Below, piece by piece: positions 25,801 through 38,906 of a stretch of DNA of 64,000 nt. This DNA is from Dirofilaria immitis. Its lineage: Eukaryota > Nematoda > Chromadorea > Rhabditida > Onchocercidae. The stretch lies in assembly GCA_024305405.1 (NCBI GenBank), contig JAKNDB010000075.1, forward strand, positions 868,001-932,000. Reading direction: 5' to 3'. The position numbers were made by a program, and so were the translations under genes. The notes under the pieces were generated by a model. That model saw only the letters and a program-made list of their open reading frames with translations. It was not told where the DNA came from and made no database searches. Every line of letters begins with the position of its first letter. The first letter of the stretch is position 1.

Positions 25801-27283
25801 AATCAAAAAGCATACGAAGACAACGAATGCTTAGAAAAGCAATGAGTTATAAATTTTAGCAATGCAAAAAGTTTTTTAGCAGGTTGTAACGAATATACGA
25901 ATTAATATCAAATAAAAACTTAATTAGAAATATATTTTAAATCAAAAACGAAAGGCATAATATTAATATTTGGGAATGTTTGCTAGTTGTTTTATTTCTT
26001 TTTATTTTCCTCTAATATCAATTATCTTTTGTGCTATTTCACGAATATCTTATTCAAAGTTTTATTGATCCTAATAATTTTCCTAATAATTTTCCCTGTT
26101 CATGATATCAATCATGCCGCAATCATATCATGTATCACCGCTTATTATCACTATCAATTATACATCAATAACGAATTGCTAATTAATATAAAGAAGAAAT
26201 AGAAAAATTAATTAAATCTTATATATTTATTAAAGTTGGTAAAAATACGTTCCGCAAAAATGAGTATTTATAATTAGCAAATGATTCGATATCAGAAAAT
26301 AATGAAAACTGTAGAAATTACTTCTCACAAAATCACTTAATCATTCGAAATTAAAATGAAATTATTTTCCGACAGAAGTAATAAATATTATTTTGATAAA
26401 TGTCATTTATCTTAATAAAGGTTAGGTTAAAAAAAAAAAGAAAAAATTTCTGGAATGACTAAAATATTAATTAAACAGTTTTTTTTTTTTTTGCATTGAT
26501 GATTTATGTACTAATTAAATTAGCATTAACATTTTTTTTATTCATTTCATTTTAAATTTTGAATTTGTTTTTTTCCCATTGCTAATTTTTGATCAAAAAT
26601 AAATTATTATTTCGTCATCAAATTAAATTACAGAAAAAAAAAAAACTCAATTAACATTTAATTTAACTAATGTCAATGATTGATCATTTAGTTATCGAAA
26701 AAAAAAAAAAATGAAAAATAAAAATCTACGCGAATCAAATGTGAATGATCGACGAAGTTTATTTATCAAATTTAGCTGTAAAAATCGGGCCGTAAGAAAT
26801 ATTTTTAATTAATGCGTAGCCTGATTGTTCAACTTCTTTTACCTTTTAAGCATCAAACTTCTTAAAACTGTAACGTTCATAGTAATAAAAAAAAAAAAAA
26901 GAACGATATTTGTCACTCTTGAATTGTTCACATTTTCTCGAATTACATGTACTCAAGATATTTAATTCAAAAAAAAAAAAAAATTAGATAACAAATATCA
27001 AAAATTTAAATATACTTGATAAAACTTATGAGCATATGGCTATATATATTTGTATGATAGTGATAAAATTATTTTATAACATAAATTTTTCTTTTGATCA
27101 AAAACGATAATCAATGTAATATTAGTTGACAAATTTTATAAGAGCAAAATTTCATACCTGTATAATATTAATTAAGCATATCTTGTAAATAAGCTTTAAT
27201 TAATTGCATTGCATTTTCAAAAAATGGCTTATATCATCAAGTTGAAATATTTTGTACCTAATTTTTAACCGCTCAACATTTTC

Positions 27284-27380
27284 AGTTTTCGAGAAATATT
27301 TCGTACTTAATTTTTGCAAATACCGAATAGTATGATAAATCTCGACAAATACCGAATAGTACGATAAATCTCGACAATTA
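27284..27380. repeat. Short tandem duplication
   Basis: Two copies of a unit of about 34 bp, caaataccgaatagta then gataaatctcga, at about 27326 and 27342-27376, next to a related TTTCGAGAAATATTTCG word. Confidence 0.6.
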
Positions 27381-27839
27381 TTTCGAAACTTTTTAGATAT
27401 GTGATAATCGCTTTTTTGAAATTTTATTTATCAATTTTGAGAAAAAATTGGTAAAGAAAAATTTCATATAAAATTTATAATTTTAAACGAAAAATTTTAA
27501 GCAAATAATATCATGCCAGATAATTGAAATTAATCAGTAATTAATAGATGAATGAATGATTGATTATTTAAGTTCAAAATGATGTAATTCTCATTTTGAA
27601 ATATAAATAAAAAAAAATAAAAGTGAAGTATTAGTTTCGTTTGATGATTCATACTTCCAAAGAAAGTTTTGCTGCCATTTTTACCTTTGTTTTTTTTTCG
27701 TCTCTCGAATAAATAAAATTTGGAATTTTATTTACATTTTTCTATTCCTTCTCTTTCATCTTTTTGCTTTAAAAAAAAAAAAAAACAATCATTACAGTTT
27801 GAAATCATTACTAGTTAAAAACAAAATGTTTTGATAAAT

Positions 27840-28135
27840 TGATGTTAGAGAAATTTGGAAAATTCTCATTCTTTTCTCGAGAATTTTCGAAAAATAAGAT
27901 CCGGGAATAAAAAAATATATATATATTATAATAGAAATATTTGCTAATTTTTCATGCTGCTGAAAAAAATTAATTGTTTTGGTGAATCGAGAAAACGAAA
28001 ACTTCGTTTTTTTTTTTCGTAAAAATTTAGAAAATTATCATTTTCTTTTCTCGAGAATTTTCGAAAAATAAGATCCCGGAATAATAAAAAGTAAAATATT
28101 ATAATAAAATGCTTGCTAATTTTTATCTTTTTATC
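27840..28135. repeat. About 175-bp direct repeat, two copies
   Basis: Copies begin near 27848 and 28023. They share ttctcgagaattttcgaaaa followed by ataagatccggaataa, and the flanks remain alignable. Confidence 0.75.
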
Positions 28136-28684
28136 AAATGAAAATGATTAGAAGAAAAAATTTTAGAAAAAAATTTTGAATGCAATTTCTTCTTTCCACT
28201 TTTTTCCCTTTCTCTCTCTTTTCCTCATTCTCTTTCATATTTCTAATTTTTCTTGAAAAAAAAATTGAATAAGCAAATTCTTTGCAACAATCAATGAAAA
28301 ATTGTTAGCAAAAAAAAAAAAGGAAATAAATTAATATTTGAAAAGTAATAATTTATTTTTCATTCAATTTATTCAAATATAATAATAAAATTTATTTTTC
28401 TTTTCATTTTATTTCAATTTTAATTTCTTATAAATTAATTTAAAAGGAAAAACGAAATTTCTTTCATTTTCTCCCCTCCCAAATAATATGAAATCATTTT
28501 AAATTTGATTAGAATTGAATAATATAATTTTTATTTAAATTTGATTTTTATTATTTTTGCAATTTCAATAGAATCCTTTCTTTCTTTCTTTCTTTGTCAC
28601 AAATTTTACTTAATTTAATTGTTTGTTAAAAATTTTACTTATAAAATATTCATAAATTTTAGAAATAACAATTTCTAGCAAATA

Positions 28685-28730
28685 AATAAACAAATAATAA
28701 TGATAATAATAATAATAATAATAATAAGTT
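28685..28730. repeat. (AAT)n microsatellite
   Basis: aataataat run. A similar run with agt and gat interruptions lies at 29816-29890. Confidence 0.9.
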
Positions 28731-29436
28731 GATACACTAGGAAATGCGATTAATGATTAAAAATTGAATTGATAATTAAACGAATTATTGATTAAATTTA
28801 TCATCTTATTAAATATGCGATATTATTTTTCAAAAATATTTTATTAAAAAGAAAATATTTGTGATTTGTAAGGTAAAATGAATTGAAAAAGAAATTGGTC
28901 GATGAATCAAATGATTATTGAAAGAAGAAATATGTCAATGCAATTATCATCATGATTATTTTGATTATGATAAATTGTTGAGATAGAAATTTTCAACATT
29001 TCAAATGCTAAACAAAACTTTGAAGAAATTTTAACATTCACAATTTTCATAATATTTTTATGATAATAATTTGATAAAAAAAAGGGACGAACGAATGAGA
29101 GAATTAACAAAATTTCATAAAATCAATTTGATTTTTTAAAATTTCATTTTTTTCTTTTGGCTAAAAAGTTATGCCGAAATGTTGCATACTATTTATCCAT
29201 TTGAATAATTTAATAACTTACTTTTTAAATTTTTAAAAACATTTAACAAATTATACGTTAAAAGATTAATTGATAAATGATAATGTTAGCATAGAAGACT
29301 ACCTTTATTTATTTATCAATAGAAAATTTGTTAAAAATTTATGATAATCATTTTTAAAATTCAAAACAAAAAAAAAAAAGAAAAGAAAAGAAAAATTAAA
29401 TCTTATAATTATTGAAGATATTTGTAAAAATCTTAC

Positions 29437-29541
29437 CATTCCAATCTTGACGTTTGGCAATTTCGGAAATTTTTCGCATTGCTTGAACCGATTTTCCCAT
29501 TTCGAGAATGATTTTTCGAAGCAATAAACAATGGTTGATTG
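29437..29541 (-). CDS. Isolated candidate exon, unknown gene
   Basis: A 105-base segment bounded on the minus strand by a consensus acceptor (ttcttcag) and a consensus donor (gtaaga), clearly richer in G and C than its surroundings. All three frames are open. The most protein-like (two bases, 34 codons, one base) reads L-L-L-R-K-I-I-L-E-M-G-K-S-V-Q-A-M-R and then K-I-S-E-I-A-K-R-Q-D-W-N, an amphipathic helix-rich segment. It is a symmetric phase-1 exon. I do not recognise the family. It may be one exon of a long-intron minus-strand gene crossing the repeat-rich region. Confidence 0.5.
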
Positions 29542-30809
29542 CTGAAGAAAAATGGAAAAAAAAACGGTATTTTTCGTATAATTTTTCTATTTTTTTTTTT
29601 TTTCATTCTCGATATTAGATAGCGATAAAATATGTGTCAATGAGCGAAATTTTTAAGCAACAAAAATGATCAAATGTTCGATCATTTCGATCGGTATTTA
29701 ACAAAATTTAAAAAAGAAAAAAAGAAGGAAAAAACGAAATATGAAATATTGATAATTTCAAATTAATTTAGAAATTTTTATCAAAAGCAAAAACAAAATG
29801 AGAATAATATTAATTTCAAATAATAATAATAATAATAATAATAATAGTAATAGTAATAATAATAATAATGATAATAATAACAGTAGTAAGAAGAAGAGAG
29901 TTTTACCGTTTTCGACGGAATAAATTGAAATTTCTCAATTTTCAAAATTTGATTCGTTTTTTTAAATTAAACAAAAATTTTCATTTCCAACTTTGTTTTT
30001 TTTTTAGGTATACTTTCAATCATTGAAAATGAAAAATATTTTTGAAAGAAACAAGTTTTAACTTCGATTTTTTTTTTTTTAAGAAATTTTAAAAAGCGAA
30101 ATGACAAATGTAAAAGCATAATTGATTAAATTAATTGATTAAAATTTTCATTACAATGATAATATAATTTTTAGTATATTAATGAGTATTATTTCAAATA
30201 ATTGAAATTATTTGATGAAGAAATTTATGCCTTCAGAAGTTTATCCCTTCAGAAGTTCATGCTTTTAGAAGTGTATTTTTAGTTTAAATTTGAAAGCTTT
30301 CTTTAAGCTTTCTTTTATTTTTAAGTTTGAAATTGCATCCTAATAATTTAAAAGATTTTTATCGTTTTTTTATGAGCAAAAATCAAATCAATATTTTATC
30401 ATAAAAATAATTTGTATCATAAAAAAAAAACAACAACAATTTCATTAAGACAATATTTAATCTTTAATAATCGTAATTAATCGAAATACAATCATGATAA
30501 AATAATAGATTTTATAAATTTCAAATAACCATATATCATATCTAATTGGATGATTCAAAATTAGGCATCAATGAAATCATTGATAAAAATTTTACATTAT
30601 CAATAGATAATGTAAAAATGTAAACAAGCAATAGTTGGCCATAGTTTTCGAACAACTAAAAGGTCATACTGAAAGATTTAAATAGTATAAGTGATTGAAA
30701 TAGGAGTAATATATATGAACGAAGTAATTATTCATTCTTTCAGGCAAATCAATTAATCAACAATCCAATTCTAAACAATGCTAAATGACTATTTGAATTT
30801 TTCTTTTTT

Positions 30810-30841
<32 letters not shown>

Positions 30842-31577
30842 TTAATAAACAATTTTTGACAAAAATGATAACAAACTTGCCGAGAGTTTCGAAATCTTTT
30901 AACATACTTTTTAAGGGAAAAAAAAAAAACTTTGGAAGAAAAATCAATAAAATATATTTAATGAATTAATTTTAAAATTTTTGCATGTACTCATTAGCAA
31001 TATCAATTGAGTAATTTATTAAATTTTTTTCAATTCAATTAAAAATTTTCAATCATTTGAAATTAATTTTATTTCAAAATAAGCATATTGATTACACTGA
31101 TATGATCAATAATTCGTTTGATGAAAAAAATTTTTGAATTTAAAATAATGCAATAATTTTTATAAAATAATTATGCAAATAAGAAAAAAAAAAAGGAAGA
31201 AATTTTAACTTTTATACGAAATAATAATTTAAAATTGAATTAATTTGAAATTGAATTAATTTGAAATTGAATTGTAATAATTTTAATTATATTAAAAATT
31301 TTTTTCTTTCAAATTTATTTTTATAAATTTAAAAGAAAAAAACGAAAAACTTTTCATTTTTTCTAAAAAAAAAAAACAAAAACAAAAAAATTTATTGCAA
31401 AAAACAAACAAACAAAAGTATTTTATTTTTTAAAAATAACAAACTTTTCAATTTAATTAATTTCGTATTAGAAACAATCAAATATTTTTCAACAAATTAT
31501 ATTTCTCTAACTTCTTGTTTTTTTTTTGTTTTTAATTCCTCTCATGAAGAAATTAACTTGAAAAAATGAAATTTATT

Positions 31578-31960
31578 CGTAACATTTTAAAATATTTCAA
31601 TTTATTCTTATCAGTTATCAATTATTATCAAATAACCTTTAATGACATCATCATCATCATCATCATTCGTAACATTTTAAAATATTTCAATTTATTTTTA
31701 TCAATTATCAGTTACTATCATCATCAATTATTATCAAATAAACTTTGATGACATCATCATCATCATTCGCAACATTTTAAAATATTTGAATTTATTTTTA
31801 TCGATTATCAGTTACTATCATCATCAATTACTATCAAATAAACTTTAATGACATCATCATCATCATCACCATTCGTAACATTTTAAAATATTTCAATTTA
31901 AATCAATCATCAATTATTATCATATAAACTTTAATGACACCATCATCATCATCATTTTAT
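31578..31960. repeat. About 90-106-bp tandem repeat with ATC runs, four copies
   Basis: cgtaacattttaaaatattt begins units at 31578, 31668, 31768 and 31874, each ending in a variable (ATC)n run. ATC/AGC-rich sequence continues to about 32090. Confidence 0.9.
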
Positions 31961-32477
31961 TTTTATTAATTCTATCATCATCATTATCATCATCAGCAGC
32001 AGCAGCAATAGTGGTAGTAGTGGCAGAATTATCATCATCATTTTATTTTTATTAGCAGCAACAGAATTATCATCACCATCATAATTATTATCATTTCTCA
32101 ACCTAAACAATTATAATAGGAAATATGATAAGAGAAATAAGATATGGCTCATTTTATCATCTGAAATTTGAGCCAAATAAATGATTTCATTAAATCGAAA
32201 TAAGGCTAAATTACAGAACTAAGAAATGGCCAATTTTCGAAATTATTTCTTTAAAATTTTTACATTTTTTTTGTTTGTTTGCCAGCAATTAATTGTTATA
32301 CGAAAATGACATTAAAAAGAAATGATAATCAAAAATTGTTTAACTAAAAAAAACGATTATAATTATGATATTAGCTTTGAAATTCTTTTTTATTTTCAAA
32401 AATCCAAAAAAAAACAAAAATATAAATTTGAGAATTTTACAAAAATAAAAAGAAAAACAAAAATTTTAGATTTAATT

Positions 32478-32969
32478 ATAAATTGAGAAATATCATTACA
32501 GTTTTATCATCTTATCAAAATACGCTAAATTAAATTGATCGATTGATTTGTTTTTATTATTTATGAACATTAATGAATCTATGCATTTATCATAATAAGT
32601 ATAAATTGAGAAATATCATTACAGTTTTATCATCTTATCAAAATACGCTAAATTAAATTGATCGATTGATTTGTTTTTATTATTTATGAACATTAATGAA
32701 TCTATGCATTTATCATAATAAGTATAAATTGAGAAATATCATTACAGTTTTATCATCTTATCAAAATACGCTAAATTAAATTGATCGATTGATTTGTTTT
32801 TATTATTTATGAACATTAAAGAATCTATGCATTTATCATAATAAGTATAAATTGAGAAATATCATTACAGTTTTATCATCTTATCAAAATACGCTAAATT
32901 AAATTGATCGATTGATTTGTTTTTATTATTTATGAACATTAAAGAATCTATGCATTTATCATGATAAAA
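32478..32969. repeat. 123-bp tandem repeat, four near-identical copies
   Basis: Units start at 32478, 32601, 32724 and 32847, each beginning ataaattgagaaatatcatt and ending tatgcatttatcat. The visible differences are single bases (aatgaatc against aaagaatc). This much identity in such AT-rich DNA implies recent duplication or homogenisation. Confidence 0.95.
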
Positions 32970-33849
32970 TTTATCGATCATTTTGCGTCAAACGATCCAT
33001 TATCATATACTTTTGCTAAACATTTTTTTGCGAATTCATACTTGAAGCATAGCGAAAAAAATAAAAGAAACTTTTACAGTTTTTACAGTAATACGAAAAA
33101 TTTATTAATAATTTCGTCAAAGAGTAATGAAAGAAAAGATTTAATTTTTAAATTATACATTTTAGGTTTTCATAAATTTTCCCAACAAATAATAAACTTT
33201 TTTTTCGCATATTTTTAAATTTAAAAATTCAACCTTTTTTTAATTCGATCTTATATGTATGCGTCATTTTTAAATAGTTAAAATTTTAATTTCAAGAATT
33301 TTAGCTATAGCCAAGTTTTTTTAGAATACAAAATTGTAAGGCAAAATTAAAGGCCAAAAAAAGAATCTATGAAAGCCAAGAAAAAGTATAATCAATTGTT
33401 TTATTTTATTCCAAAAAAAAAAAAGATATCTCAAGTATCGATCAAATATTTTTGGCTTGTTCATCAATCGTATTATTCATCTTCAAATATATATCATTTC
33501 AAATATTTCTGTTAGGTTTTTTTTTTTTTTCGAGAAAGTTAAAAATATATTTCGAAATTTTGAAATATATTTTATTCCACGTAAAATATAAATAAATATT
33601 TCAAATATAATTTATTAAATCTTTTCAAATTAATTAACGCTTTTCTAGGATGAAAATTTTTATAGACGTTGCACGTATCACGTAACGAAGAAAATATTTA
33701 TGATAAATTCAACGAATCTTTTTTTTACTTTTTCACTTCATAGGAAAATTTTACTTTTTATAATATTTAACAGTCATTAATAGTATACATCATAAATTCT
33801 TGAATTTTGACTGAAAAAGAAAATTAATGAAAATTTGTACAAATAGGAG

Positions 33850-34830
33850 CGACATCGCTACTGCAAATAAGTACTTTGATCTAATATCGCCACTGAAAAT
33901 AAGTACTTTGATCTAATATCGCCACTGCAAATAAGTACTTTGATCTAATATCGCCACTGAAAATAAGTACTTTGATCTAATATCGCCACTGAAAATAAGT
34001 ACTTTGATCTAATATCGCTACTGTTATCTAATATCGTTACTACAAATAATTACTTTGATCTAATATCGCTACGGCAAATAACTAATTTGTTCTAATATCC
34101 TTACTACAAATAACTAATTTGTTCTAATACCGTTACTACAAATAATTACTTTGATCTAATATCGCCACTGCAAATAAGCACTTTGATCTAATATCGCCAC
34201 TGCAGATAAGTACTTTGATCTAATATCGCCACTGTGATCTAATATCGTTACTACAAATAATTACTTTGATCTAATATCGCCACTGTAAATAAGTACTTTG
34301 ATCTAATATCGCCACTGTAAATAAGTACTTTGATCTAATATCGCCACTGTGATCTAATATCGTTACTACAAATAATTACTTTGATCTAATATCGCTACTG
34401 TTATCTAATATCGTTACTACAAATAATTACTTTGATCTAATATCGCCACTGCAAATAAGTGATCTAATATCGCTACTGCAAATAAGTACTTTGATCTAAT
34501 ATCGCTACGGCAAATAACTAATTTGACCTAATATCGCTACTGCAAATAAGTACTTTGATCTAATATCGCTACGGCAAATAACTAATTTGTTCTAATATCG
34601 TTACTACAAATAACTAATTTGTTCTAATATTGTTACTACAAATAACTAACGATATTTGTTTGTTCTAATATCGTTACTACAAATAATTACTTTGATCTAA
34701 TATCGCTACTTCAAATAACTAATTTGACCTAATATCGCCACTGCGATCTAATATCGCTACTGCAAATAAGTGATCGAATATCGCCGCTGCAAATAAGCAC
34801 TTTGATCTAATATCGCTGCTACAAATAATT
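33850..34830. repeat. 32-bp minisatellite, about 30 copies
   Basis: The unit is caaataagtactttgat followed by ctaatatcgccactg. Variant units replace gccactg by gttacta or gctactg, and some lose about half the unit, joining cactg directly to tgatctaatatcg. The variants alternate, which suggests higher-order duplication. Confidence 0.95.
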
Positions 34831-34894
34831 ATTTCGCATTTTACCATTTTTGCTGTTTTTTTTTGAAATTTAACTATCAATCAATTTATCAAAT

Positions 34895-35065
34895 ATCAAA
34901 CTTTTGCAAACATTTTTATCATATCAGTTCATATATTTTAAACATTTGCAAATATTTTTATCATATCAATTCATATATTTTAAGTTGTTGAAAAAAAAAT
35001 ATTTTTATCATATCAATTCATATATTTTAAGTTGTTGAATTGTTTTTTATATTTTAAGTTGTTGA
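34895..35065. repeat. Short tandem repeat
   Basis: Three copies built on atttttatcatatcaattca followed by tatattttaa. Confidence 0.75.
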
Positions 35066-36810
35066 ATTGAAATATTAAATTATTTTCTTTTAAGAAAATA
35101 TTGCAAATATTATTTCCATTAATTATTTATTTAAATTTTAATTCTTAATTATATATTTAATCGAAGATATGAAAATTAAAAATAAAACTGTGAAAGATTT
35201 AATTATAAATTATTGTTTGAAAATATCATTCTATCCTTTTTTTCCGTTCTATTTTATTTCATGATAAATTTGATAAGATAATATCGAAACAAAAAAGCAT
35301 TCAATTTTTATTTATTAATAGGAATAATTTTTAAATTTAAATTTTTAAATTAATTTAAATAAATTCAATAAATATATTCATCCCTTTCTAATATTATTGG
35401 TTAAAAATAATTTTGAAATAGAGGCAAGTTTTTCGTTTTTTTTTTTTTTTTTTTTTCAATAATTTGTTTCTATTCTTATCGAAATCGAAAAATATATCAG
35501 CCAAAATTTTTGGTAAAATAGCAATTAATCATAGTTGTAACGATTGGTAATTTTGAAAACGAAAGAAGAAAAAAAAAAGGACAAAAATGAAAAAACTTTG
35601 AAGATAAAAAGAAGTTATTTGGCTGGATGAGATTGAAATTATTATGCTATGAAATTTTCGGAATATTTCATTTCAAATTTTACGATAATAAATTTTGTTT
35701 CTCGATGCATACAATAAAGCTAATTTTTTTCTCGAGATTTTATTTTATTTAAAAAAAAAAAAAAAAAAAAAACGCATCGTATGTTTTCGAGAAGAAATAA
35801 TCGAACCATTTATTAATTGTACAAGAAATGTTGGATTGTTTAAATTCAGATATTATAATTTGATAGAGCAGATAAAATTTGTTTCAATGATAAATAAAAG
35901 AAGGAATGAATGAAAAAGTGAATGATTGGAACAGATCAATAATTGATCTTTTATTAAAAAAAAAAAATTTATCCAAATATTTTGCTAAAAATTTCAATCG
36001 AAATTTTTATCACTTACTATAATGATATCTTATCAGTTATCAATTGATTAATAAAGCTTGAAATTTTGTTAAAAATATTTCGAGAAATCAAAAAAATATT
36101 AGCAAAAATATTATTCGATTATTATCAATTATATCAATTCAAATTAAAGAAAAAAATGATTATTCATTTTTTCCTATTTATTTGGCAATTATTTTTGCAA
36201 ATTCAATTTAATGATAAGAAAGGAGAGGGAAGAGAAAAAGGAAATAAATTAAATACTACAAATTTTTTATTTAAATTTTGAATAAGTATCGATGAAAATT
36301 GATTTATCAAATTAAATTTATTACCATCTGATAGATGTTTAATTTAATTTAAAACAAATATTTATCAATTGGATTTATCAAATTAAATTTTTGTTAAAAT
36401 TTAAATTTCAATTATAGAATAAATAAAATAAATTTATCAATGATAAGATGCTAATAATAATATTAATTCTATTATTTTATCTTATCCATCTCTTTCTTCT
36501 CATTTAAAAATAATAATTATGAATCATATTTTTGTAATGTAAATTTAAAAATTCGATTGATTAGAAATGATTAATTCATTATACCTGCCGAGAGCTAGAA
36601 TGTATGAAATTCGAATTTGAAATTAATTATCAAGCTCAATTACATTATTGTTTTATCTTTTAATTTATCAGTTAAACCAATCAATCAATCAATCATCAAC
36701 AAAACAACACAATGTGTAAAAAAAAAAAAAAATGAAAAAGAAAGGAAGGAGATTGAAACAAAATAATGCAGTTGGGTTTGAAAATAAAGTTGAAGAAAAT
36801 GATTAAAAAT

Positions 36811-36849
36811 ACGCCTGATCGAAATCGCACATGACAGCATTGTTCCCAT
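36811..36849 (-). CDS. Candidate first exon, very tentative
   Basis: On the minus strand an acceptor-like actcatag is followed at once by ATG and M-G-T-M-L-S-C-A-I-S-I-R. G-C-rich bases stop soon after, at a possible gtattt donor. Met-Gly with a nearby Cys resembles an N-myristoylated and palmitoylated start. The piece is short, the other frames are also open, and no partner exon is proven. It could belong to the same unknown gene as the segment at 29437-29541. Confidence 0.2.
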
Positions 36850-37184
36850 CTATGAGTAATTTTATTTTTTCTTTTCCTTAAAAAAATAAAAATAAAAATA
36901 AATGTCAACTTCAGTTTAAAATTCAATAGACTAATCGATTGATGCTTATCAAAATTGAAAAATCAACTTTGATCATACAAAAAAAAAAAAAAACAGAAAA
37001 ATAATTATCAAAACTTATTTTATTTACTTTGATTAAAATATCAATAATAAATAATAATAAATGTTTGTAATATTTATCTCATAAAATTTAATGATAAAAA
37101 CAAACATTACAACTTTTTTCTTTGTTTGATAAATATTTTAAATTAAATTATTTTAATTTATTTATTTCCATTTAAATAGCAAAA

Positions 37185-37680
37185 TTTTAATTGAAAATTT
37201 AATTAATTTCAAATTATTTTTATTGGAATTGGAATTTTTAGTATTTTATTTGAAATTTTTATATAAATTTTTTGTTACTTTTATAATTAAAATTTACTTA
37301 AAATTTTTTATTTAATTATAAATTTGGATTTAATTATAAATTTTTTAATAAGTTACGATAAATTTAACGAAATTTTAATTAATTAAAGATTTATTAAGTT
37401 TTAAATTATTTTTTTGGAATGGAATTTTTAATATTTTATTTAAATTTTTCATATTTTACTTATATAATTGAAAATTTTTAATTTAATTATAAATTTGAAT
37501 TTAATTATAAAATTTAATAAATTACGATAAATTTAACGAAATTTTAATTAATTAAAGATTTATTAAGTTTTAAATTATTTTTTTGGAATGGAATTTTTGA
37601 TATTTTATTTAAATTTTTCATATGTTACTTATATAATTAAAAATTTTGAATTTAATTAAAAATTTAAATGATAAAATTTG
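37185..37680. repeat. 169-bp direct repeat, two copies plus a fragment
   Basis: acgataaatttaacgaaatt recurs at 37355 and 37524 with long identical downstream sequence. A degenerate third copy lies at each edge. Confidence 0.85.
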
Positions 37681-38054
37681 ATAATTATGATAAATTTATT
37701 GATATAATTTATATATAAATTTTTTTAATGCAAAAAAATTCTTCTAACTTTCTTCTTCTTCTTTTTTTTCTTTTTGCAAATAGCAGCATAAGTTTATTTG
37801 TTTTTTTTTTTTTTTTTTTTCCTGGAAAAAGTACATAAATTTAGAAATGAAAAAAAATTGGTTTAAAATATTTTTTTTAAATTGAAAGAAAAAAATTAAA
37901 AACTTTTAAAAGAAACATTTCATCAAACAAATTATTTATATTTTTTTTTTTTTTTTTTTAAAACATTGTTTACGAGAGATAAGTAGAAGAATTATTCATA
38001 AGGACGTTTTATTGTTGCTATCAATTGTTCATTTCTTTGAAAAATATTTTAAAA

Positions 38055-38150
38055 ACTTTTTTTACGTGTGCTCTTTTACGTGTGCTCTTTTACGTGTACT
38101 TTTTGCGTGTGCTCTTTTACGTGTACTTTTCTACGTGCGTGTGTGTTTTT
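38055..38150. repeat. About 14-bp TTTTACGTGTGCTC repeat
   Basis: Five imperfect copies of ctcttttacgtgtg or its variants. Confidence 0.85.
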
Positions 38151-38325
38151 TGTTTTGTGAAATGCTATTTATTTTAGAAAATATACGTACGTAAATTGTT
38201 AATTCATTCGTATTTCGTCTTATTATTCATTTATATAATCGTAAATGATATTGGAAATTTTTATTTTTATTTTTTGTTTTTTTTCTTTCTATTCTTTTTT
38301 CATTTCGAAAATACTTTAATTAAAG

Positions 38326-38906
38326 GTAAGACAAAAAAGGAGAAAAGGTATATGATATAAAAGGTATATGATATAAAAGGTAAGGTATATGATATAAAAG
38401 GTATATGATATAAAAGGTGTATGATATAAAAGGTATATGATATGAAAGGTATATGATATAAAAGGTATATGATATAAAAGGTATATGATATAAAAGGTAT
38501 ATGATATAAAGGTAAGGTATATGATATAAAAGGTATATGATATAAAAGGTGTATGATATAAAAGGTATATGATATGAAAGGTATATGATATAAAAGGTAT
38601 ATGATATAAAAGGTAAGGTATATGATATAAAAGGTATATGATATGAAAGGTATATGATATGAAAGGTATATGATATAAAAGGTGTATGATATAAAAGGTA
38701 AGGTATATGATATAAAAGGTATATGATATAAAAGGTATATGATATGAAAGGTATATGATATAAAAGGTATATGATATAAAAGGTATATGATATGAAAGGT
38801 ATATGATATGAAAGGTGTATGATATAAAAGGTGTATGATATAAAAGGTAAGGTATATGATATAAAAGGTATATGATATGAAAGGTATATGATATAAAAGG
38901 TATATG
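38326..38906. repeat. 16-bp minisatellite, about 36 copies
   Basis: The unit is ggtatatgatataaaa with tgaaa, tgtatg and aaggtaagg variants. Three units make 48 bases, so the minus strand carries an uninterrupted 16-residue repeat of Tyr/Ile/His/Phe over about 200 codons. The composition and the perfect unit dependence indicate repeat DNA rather than a protein. Confidence 0.95.
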
